Assembly (NCBI GenBank): GCA_020638525.1
Contig: JACKIL010000003.1
Location: 276,505 to 340,504 of the forward strand
Length of the DNA: 64,000 nucleotides
Reading direction: 5' to 3'
Source: Caulobacterales bacterium
GTDB lineage: Bacteria; Pseudomonadota; Alphaproteobacteria; Caulobacterales; Parvularculaceae
Shown: positions 8,357-17,714 of the stretch, piece by piece
How positions within the stretch are numbered: position 1 is the first letter of the stretch
Layout of the letters: every line of letters starts with the position of its first letter
Translations under genes and position numbers: made by a program
Notes under the pieces: generated by a model
The model's input: only the letters and a program-made list of their open reading frames with translations
Databases searched by the model: none
What the model was told of the DNA's origin: nothing

Positions 8357-11083
8357 TTACGCCGCCTCGCCCATCAGCGCCGATTTCACTTTTACGGCGA
8401 GGCCCTTGAGCGTGAACGGCTTCTGGATGTAGGCCGCGCCCTCGACGCTATCGAGCTGATCGCGCACCGCGCTCTCGGCATAGCCTGACATGAAGATGAC
8501 TTTCGCCTTGAGGCCAAGCTCTTTGCGCGCGCGGGCGATGAGCGTCGGCCCGTCGATTTCAGGCATCATCACGTCGGATAGAATGAGATCGAAGCCCGCC
8601 TCGTCTTCCGCGAGCATTTCGAGCGCTTCATCCCCGTCGCTCGCCGTCGTCACCTCATAGCCGCGGTCTTCGAGCGCGGTGGTGACGAATTTGCGGACAT
8701 ATTCCTCGTCTTCGACGACGAGAATGCGGCCTGCGCCCGTGAGATCGGCGGGCGCCTGAACGCCTTGCACGAGCGGTTCTTCCACCGCCTCGCCCTGATG
8801 GGCGGGAAGGTAAATCCGGAAGACCGCGCCGCCATTATCCGCGTCGCCTACAGTGATCGCGCCTTCCATCTGGCCGATAATTCCGTAGACGGTCGAAAGG
8901 CCGAGACCCGTGCCCTTGCCCGGCGCCTTGGTGGTGAAGAACGGATCGAAAATCCGGTCGCGGATTTCCGATGGCACGCCCGGCCCCGTATCCGTCACTT
9001 CGATCAGCAGATGCTCCTGCTCGGCGAGGCCGTTGATCTTCAGCGCCGCCATCTCCTCCGCTGTCACGATGCTTGTCTTGATCGACACTTTTCCGCCGGA
9101 GGCGCCCATTGCGTCGCGCGCATTGACGGCGAGATTCATGATGGCCGTTTCAAGCTGGTTCTTGTCGACGCGGATCAGCGGCAGGCCGCGCCCGTTCATC
9201 AGTTCGAGCTTCACTTTTTCGCCGACAGCGCCGTCGAGGAAGCGCGTGAAATCGCGCAGGATCTCCGTAATCGAATAAACCTCGCGCTGGAGCGTCTGCT
9301 CGCGCGAATAGGCGAGCAATTGCTTGACCATATTCGCCGCGCGCTGCGCGGTCTGATTGATCAGCACAAGGTCCATATAAGCGGGGTCGCCCGCCGGATG
9401 GCGCAGCATCAACAGCTCGGCCTTGCCGAGCACGACCTGCAGCACATTGTTGAAGTCGTGCGCGACTTCGCTCGCAAGACGGCCGATCGCCTTCAGCTTC
9501 TGGTCCTGCGCATATTCCTGCTCCATTACGCGCCGATCGGTGACGTCGACGGAATAGAGGAAAGTGCGCCGCGAACCGTATGAGCCGCGCCGGCGCCGCA
9601 CGGGCCGCGCATAAAGCGCGAAAGCGCGCGCCGAAGGGCCTTCGCCGACAAGCGCGTCGACAGGGCGCGGCGCGCCGCCGGAGGCCGCCTTGCGGCGGAT
9701 TTCAGCGGCGAGTTCTTCGATCGTCTGACCCGCCATCAGTTTCGCAAGCGGAGCGTTTTTCTTTGCACCGCCGAAAACCTCCGTAAACGCCTTATTGGCT
9801 TCAACGATGCGCGCATCGCGCCCGATTTCGCCCTCTATGACGGCGACGCCGAACGGCGCCTCTGTCACGTCGCCTGAAACTGAGACTTCTTCGTCTGTCT
9901 CCGGCTCTTCTTCAATATCGAGCTCGACGCAGACGAAGCCTTCGCCGACGCCGCCGCGCCGGAAGGCTGTGAACTCGGCGTCCGCCGGATCGGCGCCGCG
10001 GCGGCGTACTTTCGCTTTCTGTTGCGTCTGGTCGATCTGCCAGAGCGCGCGAACGAGCTCGGCCGTCTCGCCGAGAATGATGTCGTTGATGTGGTTGAGT
10101 TCGCCGCGCTCGACGCCGAGCTTTGCGCGCATCGCCGCATTCGACCAGGCGATCTGTCCGGATTTTTCGAGCCCGAACACCGGGCGAATATAGTCAGCAT
10201 ACGATGCGGCGAGCGCGTCGCGTTCTTCTTCCTCGGCGGGAAGTTCGCGCAGGCGCCAGGCGACATGTTCTTCGGCGCCGGCGATCGGACGCACAGAAAC
10301 TTCGAAGCGCCGCGGCGCTGTCGCATTCATGCCGATGAGCTGGCGGATCGTCTCTTCGGCGGGAGCCGCGCTCTTGGCCGCGCGGAAGAGACGGAAGAGC
10401 TTCGTCGATTCGAGGCCCTGCTCTGAGAAGAGCCGGTCGATGCGCGGCGGAAGGCCCGCAGCGCCGAGCACGCCCGCCTCGCGCGCTAGCGAGAGATAGG
10501 CTGCGTTCGCAAAAGCGACGACGCCGTCGCGGCGCGTGACAAGGCGCGCATCGGCGTCGGCGTCGAGAAGGCGTTCGGCGACGCCGAGCGCTGCAAGTTT
10601 TTCCGCTCCGCCAATCTGGACTGTCGCCGCCTCGCCGGGTTTTCCGAGCATGACGCCGCGCATCAGCGCCGGCGTGAACATGCGCGTCGCCGCGCCCGCA
10701 ATGAGCGCGCCCGCAAGAACGGCGAGGCCGAGCACGAAGACGAGCCCCGCGCCCGTCAGCGCATCAGATGAGAGCGCAAGGAAGGCCCCAGCTGCGAGTG
10801 CGGCCGCGCCGCCGCCCCAAAGGAGCGCGATAGAGAGAATCTGCAAAGGCCCGGCGCGGCGCGCCGGCGCGGCCGCTTCGGTCTCTTCGACCGGCGCAGG
10901 CTTCGGCGCCGGCTTGTCGGAAGGTTTGACGCGGGCTTTCTCGCGCTTGCGCGCGGCGGCCTGCGCCTCCGCTTCGGCCATCAGCCGGGCGATATCTTCC
11001 GCTCGCACCGGGCGAGGCGTTTCGAAAGCGCCATCCGGCGCTGGTTCTTCTTTGACTTTGGTCGCTGCGCGCACGCTCGCCAC
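8357..11083 (-). CDS. cckA: CckA-type hybrid sensor histidine kinase
   Basis: A 908-residue hybrid kinase. Residues 1-78 are charged and Ala/Pro-rich, then two membrane helices (about 80-104 and 112-132), PAS-like sensor regions (about 150-500), the H-box EVAHDFNNVLQ with His about 542, the N-box NLAVNARDAM, G-boxes DTGPGVP and GKGTGLGLS, and a receiver domain with Asp about 837 in LILSDVMMPEIDG. The HDFNN H-box and attached receiver are the CckA pattern. CckA controls CtrA through ChpT in the cell-cycle phosphorelay. The Caulobacter protein is near 690 residues, so this one has a longer sensor part. The start is GTG, with GGAGAAAGG just upstream. Confidence 0.85.
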   Translation of the reverse strand: MASVRAATKVKEEPAPDGAFETPRPVRAEDIARLMAEAEAQAAARKREKARVKPSDKPAPKPAPVEETEAAAPARRAGPLQILSIALLWGGGAAALAAGAFLALSSDALTGAGLVFVLGLAVLAGALIAGAATRMFTPALMRGVMLGKPGEAATVQIGGAEKLAALGVAERLLDADADARLVTRRDGVVAFANAAYLSLAREAGVLGAAGLPPRIDRLFSEQGLESTKLFRLFRAAKSAAPAEETIRQLIGMNATAPRRFEVSVRPIAGAEEHVAWRLRELPAEEEERDALAASYADYIRPVFGLEKSGQIAWSNAAMRAKLGVERGELNHINDIILGETAELVRALWQIDQTQQKAKVRRRGADPADAEFTAFRRGGVGEGFVCVELDIEEEPETDEEVSVSGDVTEAPFGVAVIEGEIGRDARIVEANKAFTEVFGGAKKNAPLAKLMAGQTIEELAAEIRRKAASGGAPRPVDALVGEGPSARAFALYARPVRRRRGSYGSRRTFLYSVDVTDRRVMEQEYAQDQKLKAIGRLASEVAHDFNNVLQVVLGKAELLMLRHPAGDPAYMDLVLINQTAQRAANMVKQLLAYSREQTLQREVYSITEILRDFTRFLDGAVGEKVKLELMNGRGLPLIRVDKNQLETAIMNLAVNARDAMGASGGKVSIKTSIVTAEEMAALKINGLAEQEHLLIEVTDTGPGVPSEIRDRIFDPFFTTKAPGKGTGLGLSTVYGIIGQMEGAITVGDADNGGAVFRIYLPAHQGEAVEEPLVQGVQAPADLTGAGRILVVEDEEYVRKFVTTALEDRGYEVTTASDGDEALEMLAEDEAGFDLILSDVMMPEIDGPTLIARARKELGLKAKVIFMSGYAESAVRDQLDSVEGAAYIQKPFTLKGLAVKVKSALMGEAA

Positions 11084-11225
11084 AGGGCCTTTCTCCGGAA
11101 AGACTTCGCGAACCGGCGACTATGGGGTGCTTCGCAGGGGCGCGCCATAGACGCCGGACCTCCCTTGAAGCGGGCATTCCGTTAACGTTTGATTAAGAAT
11201 TGAGACCAACGAGCGCTAAATCGAA

Positions 11226-11251
11226 AACGCCGCCCGGCGAGGGGCGGCGTT
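11226..11251 (-). terminator. Intrinsic terminator of the 174-residue membrane protein gene
   Basis: A 10-bp perfect stem (11226-11235 with 11242-11251) with a 6-nt loop. Read on minus it is followed by TTTTCGATTT, so it should end transcription from the gene at 11289-11813, before cckA. Confidence 0.7.
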
Positions 11252-11288
11252 GATCGTTTCGGCATCGCATTAGCCAAGGCTGGCCGTG

Positions 11289-11813
11289 CTATTTGACGTC
11301 GAAGTCGAGCACTTTGCAGACGTCGCGAAGAAGGCCGTAAGCCGTCGTCTCGTCCATGCCGCCAGCGATCTGAAACGACTTGCCGCCTTGCTCGACATTG
11401 AGCGAATTCGCAACGCGCGCGACATTGGCGCGGTGCGCCATGCCGGCGGCCGCATTCGCGTTCGTCGTATAGGTCTCCATCAGCTCCTGGTCGGTGATGC
11501 CGTTCTTCAGGATGAGCCGGTGAATGTCTTCCTTCTTGAAGGTCTGACCGCCCGCCTCAATCGAGTCAGCCATGACGCGGAAGGTGCTGACTTCGCGATG
11601 ACCTTTCGGACGCATATCGCGGAACCATCCGTACCAAACGATGAACGCCGCCAGCAGAGCGCCGAAAATGACGTTCGCGGCGAGCGCAATCAGCGAGAAA
11701 AAGCCGCCGATGATGAGAAGATAGGTGAATTTGGGAGAAGGCGCCGGGGTGACCTCGAAGACCGTGGCCGGTCCGTCCTGACGCTTCGTGTATTCAGAGC
11801 CTTTGTTCGCCAT
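11289..11813 (-). CDS. Two-helix membrane protein of unknown function
   Basis: A 174-residue protein. Residues 1-28 are polar, residues 29-62 make two close membrane helices (TYLLIIGGFFSLIALAANV, then FGALLAAFIVWYGWF), and the remaining 110 residues are soluble, with SIEAGGQTFKKEDIHRLILK resembling the start of a membrane-associated PH-like domain. I do not recognise a family. It has its own terminator downstream and is separated from cckA by about 205 bases. Its ATG at 11813 follows a Gly-rich purine stretch. Confidence 0.7.
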   Translation of the reverse strand: MANKGSEYTKRQDGPATVFEVTPAPSPKFTYLLIIGGFFSLIALAANVIFGALLAAFIVWYGWFRDMRPKGHREVSTFRVMADSIEAGGQTFKKEDIHRLILKNGITDQELMETYTTNANAAAGMAHRANVARVANSLNVEQGGKSFQIAGGMDETTAYGLLRDVCKVLDFDVK

Positions 11814-11965
11814 GCCGGTCCCCTTCGTGAGCAGAGGCGTAAAAACTCGCTACTAAGTCGCAGGAAGAAGTGCCACGGAAGCCGGACGCTGGCAAGCGAA
11901 ACGGCGCAGGTCAGCCGCATGCGGATGAAAGTAGGGAAAGCTCACGCGACCCGCAGCCGGACTGT

Positions 11966-12949
11966 TCAGCCTGCCGCCAGCACATGCACGCTGAAGAGGC
12001 GCTCGGGGTCAATATAGACGGCTCGGGGGGAAAAGCCGGCCCGGCGCGCGAGGGCGGAAAATTCCTCCACGGCGTATTTGTGTGAATTCTCGATGTGAAT
12101 GCGCTCGCCCGCGCCGATGAAAAGTCGCTCGCCCGCGACCGCAACCGATTGATCCGCCAACGCTTCAAGGCGCATCTCAATTCGCCCAGCCTCTTCATTC
12201 CAGGCGACGTCATAGCGGAAGGCGGAAAGGTCGAAGTCCGCGCCGAGCTCTCGGTTCGCCCGGGCGAGCACGTTCTTGATGAACGCTTCCGTGACGCCTT
12301 CTGCGTCGTCATAAGCCGCCAGAAGCCGGCTTGGATCCTTTTTGAGATCGACGCCGACGACCATCAGCCCGTCCGCACCCAGCCTCTCGCGCCAGCCCGC
12401 AAGGAGGAGGCGCGCTTCGCCATGGGTGAGATTGCCGATCGTCGAGCCGGGGAAAAATCCGACGCGGCGGCCGTCCACCGCCGGCAGCGGGAAATGCGCC
12501 GAATAGTCCGCACACACGGCGATGACGTCGATCTCCGGATAGTCGCCGGCGAGCCCGTTTGCGGCCGCGCGCAAATGTTCGCGGCTGACATCGATGGGCA
12601 TATAGGCGGCGGGCGCCTCCATCCGGTCGAGAAGAAGACGCGTCTTGATGCTGGAGCCGCTGCCAAGCTCGATGAGCGCGGCCCCCGGGCCGATGATCTT
12701 CGCGATATCGCCCGCGTGGGCTTCCAGGATCGAAAGCTCCGTACGCGTTGGATAATATTCCGGCAGCGTGCAGATGCGGTCGAAGAGCGCAGAGCCTTGC
12801 GCGTCATATAGAAAGCGGCAGGGAATCGCCCTCGGGCTCGCTTTCATGCCGTCGAGAAAAGCTTCCTCAAAGCTTTCTTCACGGCGCAGGAAGTCGACGA
12901 AGCGAAAGCCCGCCGTCTTTGAGCGCAGGGCGCTGTGCTTATGCGTCAT
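11966..12949 (-). CDS. egtD: L-histidine N-alpha-trimethyltransferase (ergothioneine biosynthesis)
   Basis: A 327-residue SAM-dependent methyltransferase that converts histidine to hercynine, the first step of ergothioneine synthesis. Family landmarks include CRFLYDAQGSALFDRICTLP and EYYPTRTE near the N-terminus, the SAM-binding ALIELGSGSSIKT (about residues 90-102), PIDVSREHL, and GFFPGSTIGN. Length and motif order match EgtD. Its ATG lies 11 bases inside the end of egtB, so translation is probably coupled. EgtC (the amidohydrolase) and EgtA are not in the window. Confidence 0.93.
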   Translation of the reverse strand: MTHKHSALRSKTAGFRFVDFLRREESFEEAFLDGMKASPRAIPCRFLYDAQGSALFDRICTLPEYYPTRTELSILEAHAGDIAKIIGPGAALIELGSGSSIKTRLLLDRMEAPAAYMPIDVSREHLRAAANGLAGDYPEIDVIAVCADYSAHFPLPAVDGRRVGFFPGSTIGNLTHGEARLLLAGWRERLGADGLMVVGVDLKKDPSRLLAAYDDAEGVTEAFIKNVLARANRELGADFDLSAFRYDVAWNEEAGRIEMRLEALADQSVAVAGERLFIGAGERIHIENSHKYAVEEFSALARRAGFSPRAVYIDPERLFSVHVLAAG

Positions 12950-14219
12950 CGGCGAGCCTCATTCCGGAGAACGCCCAGCGGGCGGCGGGCGGGAAGAAAT
13001 TGCGATAGGTGTTTCGAATGTGATCGCCCGGCGTTGCGGCCGAACCGCCGCGCAATACGAACTGGTTGCACATGAATTTGCCGTTATATTCGCCGAGCGC
13101 GCCGGGGCCGGGCCTGAACCCCGGATAGGCCGTATACGGACTTTGTGTCCATTCCCAAGCGTCGCCGATCATCTGGGAAAGGCCCGTTCCCGCCGAAGGC
13201 TGGGGATGGAAATAGCCGCATTCCGCGAGCGCGCCCTTATGGATCGCCGCATGAGAGGCGACCTCCCACTCCGCCTCGCTCGGAAGGCGCTTGCCCGCCC
13301 AGCGGGCATAGGCGTCCGCCTCGTAGTAGCTCACATGGCAGACGGGCGCAGCGAGGTTCAAAGGCTGCATGCCAGCGAGCGTGAAGAGGCGCTGCTCATC
13401 GCCGTCATTCTCGCGGCGCCAATAAAGCGGCGCGCGCCAGCCCTCGCGCTGGATCTCGGCCCATCCATCGGAAAGCCAGAGTTCCGGCCGCTCATAACCG
13501 CCATCGCCCATGAATTCGAGATAGTCCGCATTCGTCACAAGCCGCGTTGCGAGCTTGAACGGCTCGAGCCAGACCTTGTGGCGCGGACTTTCATTGTCGA
13601 AGGCGAAGTCCTCGCCTTCATGGCCGATCTCGATGAGCCCGCCATCAAAGCGCGCCCATTCGAGCGGCGGCGCATCGCGTACAGCGGCCGGCGGAAACGC
13701 GCCGTAACTTGGCGCGAATGGGTGCTCCGAAAAGATATGCTTGATGTCCATCAGGATCAGTTCCTGATGTTGCTGCTCATGGTGAAGGCCAAGCTCGAGA
13801 CGCGATGCAATCTCGAGCGCGTGCTCGCCAGGTTTGCCGAGAAGCGCGGCGATCGCCGCGTCGACATGACGCCGATAGCGGTGGACTTCCTCAAGCGGCG
13901 GGCGCGAGAGAAGCCCGCGCTTCGGGCGCGCATGACGCGGGCCTTCCGCCTCGTAATAGGAATTGAAGAGAAACGCGAAAGCCTCATCGAACGGGCGCCA
14001 GCCCGGCGCGAAGGGCTTCAACACGAATGTCTCGAAGAACCATGTCGTGTGCGCGAGATGCCATTTTGTCGGGCTGACATCCGGCATGGACTGAATCGCC
14101 TGATCTTCGGCGGAAAGCGGCGCGGCGAGCGCCAATGTTTGCGCGCGAACGCGCGCAAAACGTGCATCAAGCGCTTCTTGCGCGTTCTGTTCGGGCAAGG
14201 ATCGGGAAGGGCGCGCCAT
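12939..14219 (-). CDS. egtB: Ergothioneine biosynthesis sulfoxide synthase EgtB
   Basis: A 426-residue non-haem iron enzyme that joins hercynine to a thiol (gamma-glutamylcysteine or cysteine) with O2. The N-terminal DinB-like half carries the likely iron ligands in KWHLAHTTWFFE and HHEQQHQELILMD (three-His facial triad). The C-terminal half is an FGE-sulfatase fold with WAGKRLPSEAEWE, GDAWEWTQSPY and FVLRGGSAATPGDHIRNTYR. I took the ATG at 14219; another ATG at 14276 is possible, and the longer frame runs through a terminator and is not credible. It forms an operon with egtD. Confidence 0.92.
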   Translation of the reverse strand: MARPSRSLPEQNAQEALDARFARVRAQTLALAAPLSAEDQAIQSMPDVSPTKWHLAHTTWFFETFVLKPFAPGWRPFDEAFAFLFNSYYEAEGPRHARPKRGLLSRPPLEEVHRYRRHVDAAIAALLGKPGEHALEIASRLELGLHHEQQHQELILMDIKHIFSEHPFAPSYGAFPPAAVRDAPPLEWARFDGGLIEIGHEGEDFAFDNESPRHKVWLEPFKLATRLVTNADYLEFMGDGGYERPELWLSDGWAEIQREGWRAPLYWRRENDGDEQRLFTLAGMQPLNLAAPVCHVSYYEADAYARWAGKRLPSEAEWEVASHAAIHKGALAECGYFHPQPSAGTGLSQMIGDAWEWTQSPYTAYPGFRPGPGALGEYNGKFMCNQFVLRGGSAATPGDHIRNTYRNFFPPAARWAFSGMRLADDA

Positions 14220-14346
14220 CGCCAGCAGGTCGCTCCTGTTGCAGTCGCGCGCATCGCATTCAAGCGAGATGAGCATGCGGGCGAGATGGTTCTTCCTTTT
14301 CGCATTAAAGCGAAGGAAGCCATCGAATGCAAAGTAACGAATGGAA

Positions 14347-14386
14347 ACAAAACGCCGTCCCGGATTTCCCCGGGACGGCGTTTTGC
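14347..14386. terminator. Strong bidirectional intrinsic terminator
   Basis: A 13-bp perfect stem (14351-14363 with 14370-14382) with a 6-nt loop, A-rich to its left and T-rich to its right. On minus it ends the M2 peptidase transcript and insulates egtB-egtD. Confidence 0.85.
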
Positions 14387-14453
14387 GTGATTTCCTAGCG
14401 GCGAACCGGCGATGCGCCAGTTCCATCACAATGTTTTTACCAACAGCGCGTGC

Positions 14454-16433
14454 CTACCAGCCGCATTGTCGGTCTTTGTTTTCTTCCTTGAGATACTCCA
14501 TCAGCGGTTCGAAATATTCGACGATCGCCGACCCATCCATCTGGCGCGTGCCGGTGAAGGCCTCGAGCGCATCGGGCCAGGGTTGCGAGGCGCCCATTTC
14601 GAGCATCTTGTTGAATTTCTCGCCGACTTCTTTCGAGCCGTAGAACGAGCAGCGATGCAGCGGGCCTTTCCAGCCGATCTGGTCGCACGCGGCCTTGTAG
14701 AACTGGAACTGGAGAATACGCGCGAGGAAGTAGCGCATATAGGGCGTGTTGCCGGGAACGTGATATTTCGCGCCGGCGTCGAACCCGTCATCCGGGCGAT
14801 CCGCAGGCGGACGAATGCCCTGATATTGCGTCCGGAGCGCCCACCACGCCGCATTATACTGGTCGGGCTTGACCTCGCCGGAGAAAACCTCCCAGCGCCA
14901 TTTGTCGACGAGAAGGCCGAAAGGCAGGAACGCGACCTTGTCGAGCGCCTGGCGCAGCAACAAGCCGAGATCTTCCGAGGCGGGCGGAACCGCATCGATG
15001 AGGCCGATCTCTTTCAGATAATCCGGCGTGATCGACAGCGCGACCATATCGCCGATCGCTTCATGGAAGCCGTCATTCGCGCTCGTCTGGAAGAGCACAG
15101 GCTGCTTGCTATAGGCGCGCTGATAATAGTTGTGGCCGAGCTCGTGATGCACGGTGACGAAATCTTCCGCGCTCACCGTCATGCACATCTTGATGCGGAT
15201 ATCGTCCTTGGAATCGAGATCCCAGGCGGAGGCGTGGCAGACAACCTCGCGGTCGCGCGGCTTCGTAATCTGGGAGCGCTCCCAGAACGTTTCGGGCAGC
15301 GGCGCGAAACCGAGCGAGGAGAAGAAGCTCTCGCCGGTCTTCGTCATTTTCAGCGGATCATAACCCTTGTCGACGAGCGCCTTGTCGAGATCGATCGCCG
15401 AACCGCCGGAGCCGACGGTGACGAAATCGCCGATCGAGCCCCATTCCTGCGCCCACATATTGCCGAGAAGATCGGCGCGGATCGGCTGGTCGAGCGGGAC
15501 GACTTCATCGCCATATTTCTTGTTGAGCTCGGCGCGGACATAGCAGTGAAGCTCGTCATAGAGCGGCTTGACCTGACCCCAGAGCCGGTCGACTTCCGCC
15601 GCGAATTCTTCCGGCGACATGTCGTAGCCCGAACGCCAGAGCGAGCCGACATCCGGATAGCCAAGTTCGCGCGCGCCTTCATTGGCGATCTCGACCATGC
15701 GCACATAGTCGTCCTTCATCGACTTGCCGCTGTCGCCCTTGCGCATCGGCACGTCGTTCCACTTCGTCCACGTCGCAGCGAGCACCGCCGGGTCGCGCGA
15801 CAGGCGCATGACGATTTCGGTCTCGTTCTGGCGAATATCCTTGCCGGAAAGGTCCGCATCCGAATTATCGCCCTTGGGATCGCGCACGGGCTTCAGCGCC
15901 GCCGCGATCTGTTCGGCGGAAAGCCCGCTATTCGTCAGGTCGATGCGGCCCGTCGAATAGGACGAGCCGAGGCGCGTCGTGATTTCGGAAAGCTCTTCGG
16001 CCGCGCCCGCTTTTGTCGGCGCAGGCAAGGTCACGCCCTGCTTGATGAACTCGATCTTGCGCGCGACATCGGCCGGCAGATCAAGGCCGTTGAACTTCTT
16101 GGCTTCATTGGCGTAGTCGACCGCGAGCTTGGTCAGCTTCGCGCCGTTTTTCGCGGCGAGCCAGTCCGTGTCGTAATTGATATAGGTCGCATTGACCCAG
16201 GCGATGCGCGAGGCTTCTTCGAAGACATCGCGGTAAGTCGCCTCGACTTTCTCGACGAAGGCGCGCGCATCCTCAACTGTCGGCGCGCCGGTTTCATCGA
16301 CGCTTGCGGGCGCTGCGGCAGTCGGCGCGCTTTCCGGCGCGGCGGTCTTTTCCGCGCTGCACGCCGCGATGAGGGCGAGCGACGAAATGCTCGCGAGCGC
16401 GCCGATCGTGCGGCGCAAAACGATATGAGACAT
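14454..16433 (-). CDS. M2-family peptidyl-dipeptidase (ACE-like) lipoprotein
   Basis: A 659-residue zinc metallopeptidase related to angiotensin-converting enzyme. The zinc site is HHELGHNYY (HEXXH), and the third ligand is the Glu in NDGFHEAIGDM about 24 residues later, as in ACE. An N-terminal signal with the lipobox LALIAAC predicts a lipoprotein, probably facing the periplasm. It should release dipeptides from the C-terminus of peptides. I chose the ATG at 16433, which has AGGTGG five bases upstream. Its transcript ends at the strong terminator near 14365; upstream is coq7 in the same direction. Confidence 0.92.
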   Translation of the reverse strand: MSHIVLRRTIGALASISSLALIAACSAEKTAAPESAPTAAAPASVDETGAPTVEDARAFVEKVEATYRDVFEEASRIAWVNATYINYDTDWLAAKNGAKLTKLAVDYANEAKKFNGLDLPADVARKIEFIKQGVTLPAPTKAGAAEELSEITTRLGSSYSTGRIDLTNSGLSAEQIAAALKPVRDPKGDNSDADLSGKDIRQNETEIVMRLSRDPAVLAATWTKWNDVPMRKGDSGKSMKDDYVRMVEIANEGARELGYPDVGSLWRSGYDMSPEEFAAEVDRLWGQVKPLYDELHCYVRAELNKKYGDEVVPLDQPIRADLLGNMWAQEWGSIGDFVTVGSGGSAIDLDKALVDKGYDPLKMTKTGESFFSSLGFAPLPETFWERSQITKPRDREVVCHASAWDLDSKDDIRIKMCMTVSAEDFVTVHHELGHNYYQRAYSKQPVLFQTSANDGFHEAIGDMVALSITPDYLKEIGLIDAVPPASEDLGLLLRQALDKVAFLPFGLLVDKWRWEVFSGEVKPDQYNAAWWALRTQYQGIRPPADRPDDGFDAGAKYHVPGNTPYMRYFLARILQFQFYKAACDQIGWKGPLHRCSFYGSKEVGEKFNKMLEMGASQPWPDALEAFTGTRQMDGSAIVEYFEPLMEYLKEENKDRQCGW

Positions 16434-16526
16434 GAATTCCACCTGAGGTTTGGTGCGAAGAGATTGATTGCGCCCAACCTAGCGCAGAGCGGCGCGCGGG
16501 GCAAAAGCCCTGTCAGAACCTGTGGG

Positions 16527-17090
16527 TCAGAGCTTTTCTGAAAGCCTTATTGCAAGCCGGCACCCGGCCTTGATCGCCGCAGAGAGCAGGGGATAGCCCG
16601 CGGCTTCGCGCGCGCCATGATGCTCAGCCGTAGTCTTGTGGCCTATTTCGTCGTCGCGAAATTCATTGACGAGCTCTGCAAGCGCAGGCTCGTTTTCAGC
16701 GAGCTCTTTGGCCTGTTCGGCGTAATGCTTCTCAATCACGTCTTCGACGGCTTCCGTACAGGCCATCGCCGCCTTTTCGCCCATCAGCGCGGTCGCAGCG
16801 CCAAGCGCGAATCCGGCCGCGTTCCAGATCGGCGCGAACGCGGTCGGGCGCACGCGGCGCTCCGTAAGCAGACGATCGAAAGTTTCGAGGTGATGCTGTT
16901 CGCCCGCTTCCATCTCTGCGAGAAGATCGGCGGTGTCCTGCTTGTGCGAGAGCGCGGCGAAGACGGCGCGCTGGCCACGATAGATCTGCACCGCGCCATA
17001 CTCGCCCGCATGGTCGACGCGCAGCATTTCGCCGATGCGCCGTCCGCGCGCGCCCGGAACGTCGCGGGAGGGGTCAAACGTTTCGCTCAT
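16527..17090 (-). CDS. coq7: Coq7 ubiquinone biosynthesis di-iron hydroxylase
   Basis: A 187-residue carboxylate-bridged di-iron monooxygenase that hydroxylates demethoxyubiquinone, the penultimate step of ubiquinone synthesis. Iron ligands are visible in RVDHAGEYGAVQIYRGQ, EAGEQHHLETFD, EAVEDVIEKHYAEQ and FRDDEIGHKTTAEHH (repeated E and EXXH). Length and spacing match the family. The ATG overlaps the dsbB stop by 4 bases, so both genes are expected on one transcript. Confidence 0.95.
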   Translation of the reverse strand: MSETFDPSRDVPGARGRRIGEMLRVDHAGEYGAVQIYRGQRAVFAALSHKQDTADLLAEMEAGEQHHLETFDRLLTERRVRPTAFAPIWNAAGFALGAATALMGEKAAMACTEAVEDVIEKHYAEQAKELAENEPALAELVNEFRDDEIGHKTTAEHHGAREAAGYPLLSAAIKAGCRLAIRLSEKL

Positions 17091-17647
17091 GTGGCGCCAG
17101 CCCGGCCGGGCCCGGGGCGTCTTGCGTCATGGGCGGCGCGCGCCGCGCTCACCGCCGCCGCAAGGGTCAGCGCAAAAAGACCCGCCGATGCGAGTAGGTT
17201 GTAGCCCGCCATCGAGATGCCGAGAAAACGCCATTGCGCATCGATGCAGGATGGCCCTTTCGGCTTCTCGACAAGGGCGGTCTCAAGGACCGAGGCGTCA
17301 GTGATGGCGCTCGCCTGCCCCGAACAGGTCGCAGGCCCCGGCCAGAATTTGAACTCGACGCCGGTATGGAAAAAGGCGAGGCCCGCCGAGAAGAGATAGA
17401 CCATCGCCGCCGCGCCGACCGCCGCCGCCGCCGCCAGCCGCGCGCGGAAGAGGAAATGGGCGCCGAGCCCAGCGCCCGCGACCGCAAGCGCAACCCAGTG
17501 CGCCTGGCGCTGGTCGAGACAGAGCGGGCAGGGCAGATAGCCGAAGGCTTCGAAGATATGCGCGCCCACGAGCAGGCTCGCGCTCGCCGCGACAGCGACG
17601 ATCAGGGCCTGCACGGTGAAAGGTCGTTGTCGCAGAGCGGCAAGCAT
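17087..17647 (-). CDS. dsbB: Disulfide-bond formation protein DsbB
   Basis: A 186-residue inner-membrane protein with four predicted helices. The first periplasmic loop carries LPCPLCLDQRQ (CXXC) and the second loop has the partner cysteines in GPATCSGQAS and GPSCIDAQW. DsbB reoxidises DsbA and passes electrons to ubiquinone, which makes its 4-base overlap with the ubiquinone gene coq7 functionally neat. No dsbA is in the window. The ATG at 17647 puts the first helix directly after a short basic N-terminus. Confidence 0.92.
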   Translation of the reverse strand: MLAALRQRPFTVQALIVAVAASASLLVGAHIFEAFGYLPCPLCLDQRQAHWVALAVAGAGLGAHFLFRARLAAAAAVGAAAMVYLFSAGLAFFHTGVEFKFWPGPATCSGQASAITDASVLETALVEKPKGPSCIDAQWRFLGISMAGYNLLASAGLFALTLAAAVSAARAAHDARRPGPGRAGAT

Positions 17648-17714
17648 GGGCGGAGCTTATCCTTTCGCCGTCTGATTGGCCTCTGGCGGATCGTCGCGGG
17701 GGCGGCCGTTTTGG

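Noticed and set aside
12768..14390. A 540-residue plus-strand open frame
   Set aside because: Antisense shadow of egtB and egtD, running through a strong terminator.
14412..16541. A 709-residue plus-strand open frame
   Set aside because: It lies opposite the M2 peptidase gene, which has a signal peptide, zinc motif and terminator; the opposite frame has none.
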